Source: CAVUPF01 sp963743285 (lineage in GTDB: Bacteria > Actinomycetota > Thermoleophilia > Solirubrobacterales > 70-9). From it: a stretch of 64,000 bases of DNA. The stretch covers positions 186,001 to 250,000 of the forward strand of contig CAVUPF010000003.1 of the NCBI GenBank assembly GCA_963743285.1, read 5' to 3'. A program made the translations under genes and the position numbers. The notes below the pieces were generated by a model, which was given only the letters and a program-made list of their open reading frames with translations, searched no databases and was not told the DNA's origin. Below, one piece after another: positions 61,494-64,000 of this stretch; within the stretch, counting starts at the first letter, position 1, and each line of letters opens with the position of its first letter.

Positions 61494-63430
61494 GCACGCG
61501 GCGAAGCCACTTCGTCGCCATCGCGGTTTCCTGTGTCCTGCTCTATTTCGCCCCCCTCGCTGCTTCCGCTTCCGCCTCCTCCGCCGGGTTTGGACCCTCC
61601 GTCCCCGGCCTGTCTACGGGTAATGCATTTCCAGCTGCTCAGACTGCCAGCGCCAAGGTTCACGGCCGTGTCAACGACAACTTTAACGAAACCTACGCGT
61701 CCTGCTCCTTTGAATACGGGACCGATACCACCTACAACCTCGGTTCCGTGCCTTGCGTCGAAGAGGAAGGGCCATTCAGCTCGGGATTTGGTGCCCGCAA
61801 TGTCGATGGCGAACTCTCAGGCCTCCAGCCGGGAGTTACCTACCACTACCGCCTCGTCGCTACGACCGCGGAGGCCTCGAACAGGGACTCGATCAGACCT
61901 TCACCGAGGAAGCGGCCCCCGCGATACCGGGCGAGCCGATCAACGCCTTTTCCGCCGAGCCGTCGACCACCCAGGCAGGCGGTCATCCCGACATTACGAC
62001 CTTTTTCTTTTACCGTGAACGTGCGGAGCAGAACTTTTCAAATCCGTGTTTCTGTCAGGATCCGGAAAACATAACCATGCACCTGCCAGCCGGCGTCATT
62101 GGAAATCCTCACGCCGTCTCCGTATTGTACAGCGGTCCAGCTCAGCACTCGTCTCTGCCCACCCGACAGCCAGATTGGCTGGACCTACACGATTGTCGAC
62201 GAAGCACTTTTCTTCTCACCAATTTTTAATGCCGAACCCGAATCCCGACCAGGCCGGACTGCTGGAGTTCGAATTCCCATTTACCGGCTCGCCGGCCTTC
62301 ATCGAACTCAGCGCCAGGACCGGAGGCGATTACGGGCTCGACGCGACGCTCAAGGGCATAGAGCAGATCGTTCCTCCCGAAGGGTCGGAGTTCAGGTTCT
62401 GGGGGGTCCCTGCCGATCCCAGTCACGATGCTTTCCGCGTTCCCTTGGGGACGAATGCAAAATATTGCGACACCCTCGAAAATCCTCCCCAGGAAATTGA
62501 AGGGAGCGCGCCGAAGTGCTTCTCGCCGACCGCCTCCACTAGCCCTCGCATTCCCTTCTTCGACAGCCCGACCGCCTGCGGCGAACCGCTCCCCACTTCG
62601 CTCGAAATTCTCTCCTATACCGGCGCTACCAGCGAACTCGGCTTTCCTTACCCTGCCACCACCGGCTGCGATCAGCTCGGCTTCAATCCCAGTCTCTCGG
62701 CCGAGCCGACCACGACCGCCACCGACACCCCCTCGGGCCTGGAAGTCGACCTCAGCGTCCCCAGGAGGAGAGCCCGCAGCCCCCTCTCCCTCGGAGATCC
62801 GCGCCACCACCCTCAAGCTGCCCGAAGGCTTTTCGATCAACGCCGCCGCCGCCGACGGCAAGAGCGCCTGCACCGACGCCGAAGCCCGCCTCGGCACTCC
62901 AGAAGAAGCCCATTGCCCCGAAACCTCCAAGGTCGGCACGCTCAGCCTTGACAGCTCCGCCCTCCCCGGCCCGATCCCCGGCTCCGTCTACCTGCTTGAA
63001 CCCAAGCCCGGCGATCGCTACCGCGTCCTCCTCTCCGCCAACGGCTTCGCCACCCACGTCAAGCTCCTCGGCTCCGTCACCCCCGACCCCCAGACCGGCC
63101 AGCTCACCGCCTCCTTCCCGAATCTGCCTCAGAGTCCCTTTACCGACTTCAACATCCACTTCTTCGGCTCCGAAAGGGGTCTCCTCGCCACTCCCACCCA
63201 GTGCGGGAAGTACGCTGTGCAAAGCACCTTCACCCCCTGGGACTCCGCCCTGCCCGAACAGAGCGCCACCCAGTTCTTCAACCTCACCTCAGGCCCTGGC
63301 GGTTCATCGTGCCCGGGCTCGGTGCGACCCTTCGGCCCCGGCTTTGAGGCCGCCTCCGCCGACAGCACCGCCGCCGCCTACACCCCCTTCTCACTCGAAC
63401 TCGCCCGCCCCGACGGCGATCAGATTCGTG
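61490..63430 (+). pseudogene. Broken DUF11-like giant surface protein (cassette copy 2)
   Basis: GTG 61490 overlaps the upstream stop as in cassette 1. A signal peptide (HFVAIAVSCVLLYFAPLAAS) and an Fn3-like domain (ASCSFEYGTDTTYNLGSVPC, VTYHYRLVATT) start in frame. Successive frames then give GLEQGLDQTFTEEAAPA, LCPPDSQIGWTYTIVDEALF, AFIELSARTGGDYGLDATLK with FRFWGVPADPSHDAFR, and TLKLPEGFSINAAAADGKSA with CPETSKVGTLSLDS. These match blocks of 37404-40634 in the same order. At least four frame changes are needed. The gene ends near 63430 at an IS110 fragment. Confidence 0.7.
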
Positions 63431-64000
63431 AAGCTCACGGCGTTTTCGCCGCGCGTGATTGCACTGGAGGCGACCGGCGGATTCGAGACCGTGGTCGCGG
63501 CCGGCCTGGCGGCGAGCGGAGCTGCCGGTAGTCGTCGTCAATCCGGTGCAGGTCCGCGCCTTTGCTCAGGCGCTCGGCCAGCGGGCCAAGACCGATCCGA
63601 TCGATGCCGCGGTGATTGCTCACTTTGCCGAGGCGACCAGACCGCGAACCGCGTCCGTTGCCGGACGAGCAAACCCGGCTGTTGGCCGATCTCGTCGGCC
63701 GCAGGCGGCAGATCGTCGAGATGATGAAGGCCGAGGGTCAACGCGAGCTCCACCTGCGACAGTGCCGCGTTGCGCAAAAGCATCGCGCAAGGACCTACGC
63801 AAGGCGATGGAGAAGGACGTGGTTCCGCAATTGACAGCGAGATCGACGATCAGGTGCGGGGCTCGCCGGTCTGGCGGCGAAGGAAGGTTCCGCGGCTTCC
63901 GTTCCCGGCATTGGTCCCGTCGATCGCCCGCACGCTCGATCGCAGTTGCCGCCCGAGCTCGGTTCGCCCGGGCGCACGCAAGAAATCGCGGCGCTGGTTG
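63431..64000 (+). mobile_element. IS110-family transposase fragment, multiply frameshifted
   Basis: Pieces in different frames read SPRVIALEATGGFETVVAAG, then LPVVVVNPVQVRAFAQALGQ with RAKTDPIDAAVIAHFAEATR. PRPLPDEQTRLLADLVGRRR with QIVEMMKAEG and DSEIDDQVRGSPVWRR follow. At the edge comes the transposase_20 helix-hairpin region (GIGP then LPPELGSPGRTQEIAALV). These are the DEDD-domain C-half, coiled coil and transposase_20 domain of IS110 transposases. The N-terminal part with the first catalytic acids is missing at the junction, and the element continues past the window edge. Confidence 0.7.

Overview
The window is 64 kb of high-GC DNA from an actinomycete-type bacterium. The best guess is Thermoleophilia (Solirubrobacterales-like soil Actinomycetota). 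That guess rests on GC-rich codon use, an F420-type (DDN-like) oxidoreductase, large secreted beta-propeller and DUF11-type surface proteins with Arg/His/Lys-rich tails, collagen-like surface proteins, and a tandem two-domain TetR regulator. Taxonomy is inferred from gene content only; there is no rRNA in the window.

Layout. 0-9.5 kb: cyclophilin tail, lactate-monooxygenase-like FMN enzyme, two small K+ channels, an aquaporin, a COG4280 membrane protein, then an ion block with an Nramp-superfamily transporter that lacks the classical metal-site motifs beside a PRC/MgtE-N/CBS protein. 9.8-21.5 kb: secreted GH92 mannosidase, DUF2510 membrane protein, methyltransferase, cupin, fatty-acid desaturase with its own regulator, M50 protease, a secreted propeller-like protein, and several decayed remnants. 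21.6-30.6 kb: core-like metabolism, with a GT4 glycosyltransferase overlapping a glycogen-debranching-type glucosidase, MFS transporter, sugar-lactone oxidase, PLP aldolase, pyruvate kinase, and three tRNAs (Ser-TGA, Ser-GCT, Arg-ACG).

30.69-34.28 kb: a 3.6 kb mobile island bounded by a 48-bp exact repeat of the tRNA-Arg 3' end. It carries a decayed tyrosine integrase, paired arm-like repeats near both ends, a HTH/RelE-like toxin-antitoxin pair, an XRE regulator pair, and a phosphoinositide-kinase-fold protein. 34.6-42.2 kb: ECF sigma factor, then a two-gene surface cassette (beta-propeller + giant DUF11-like protein, GTGA overlap), a truncated carotenoid oxygenase and a secreted protein. 42.2-54 kb: redox genes (aldo/keto reductase remnant, Ohr, DDN-like, flavin reductase with ArsR regulator), a nucleotidyltransferase module, and an operon of tandem-TetR, MMPL exporter and two secreted proteins.

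54-64 kb: a 2 kb very GC-rich segment with no convincing gene and internal degenerate repeats, then two recently duplicated collagen-like genes and a second copy of the propeller + DUF11-like cassette. The second gene of that cassette is broken and ends at an IS110 fragment. Many breaks in the window (sigma factor, toxin, carotenoid oxygenase, nucleotidyltransferase) are cured by one added base in a G or C run, so some 'pseudogenes' may be consensus errors rather than biology.
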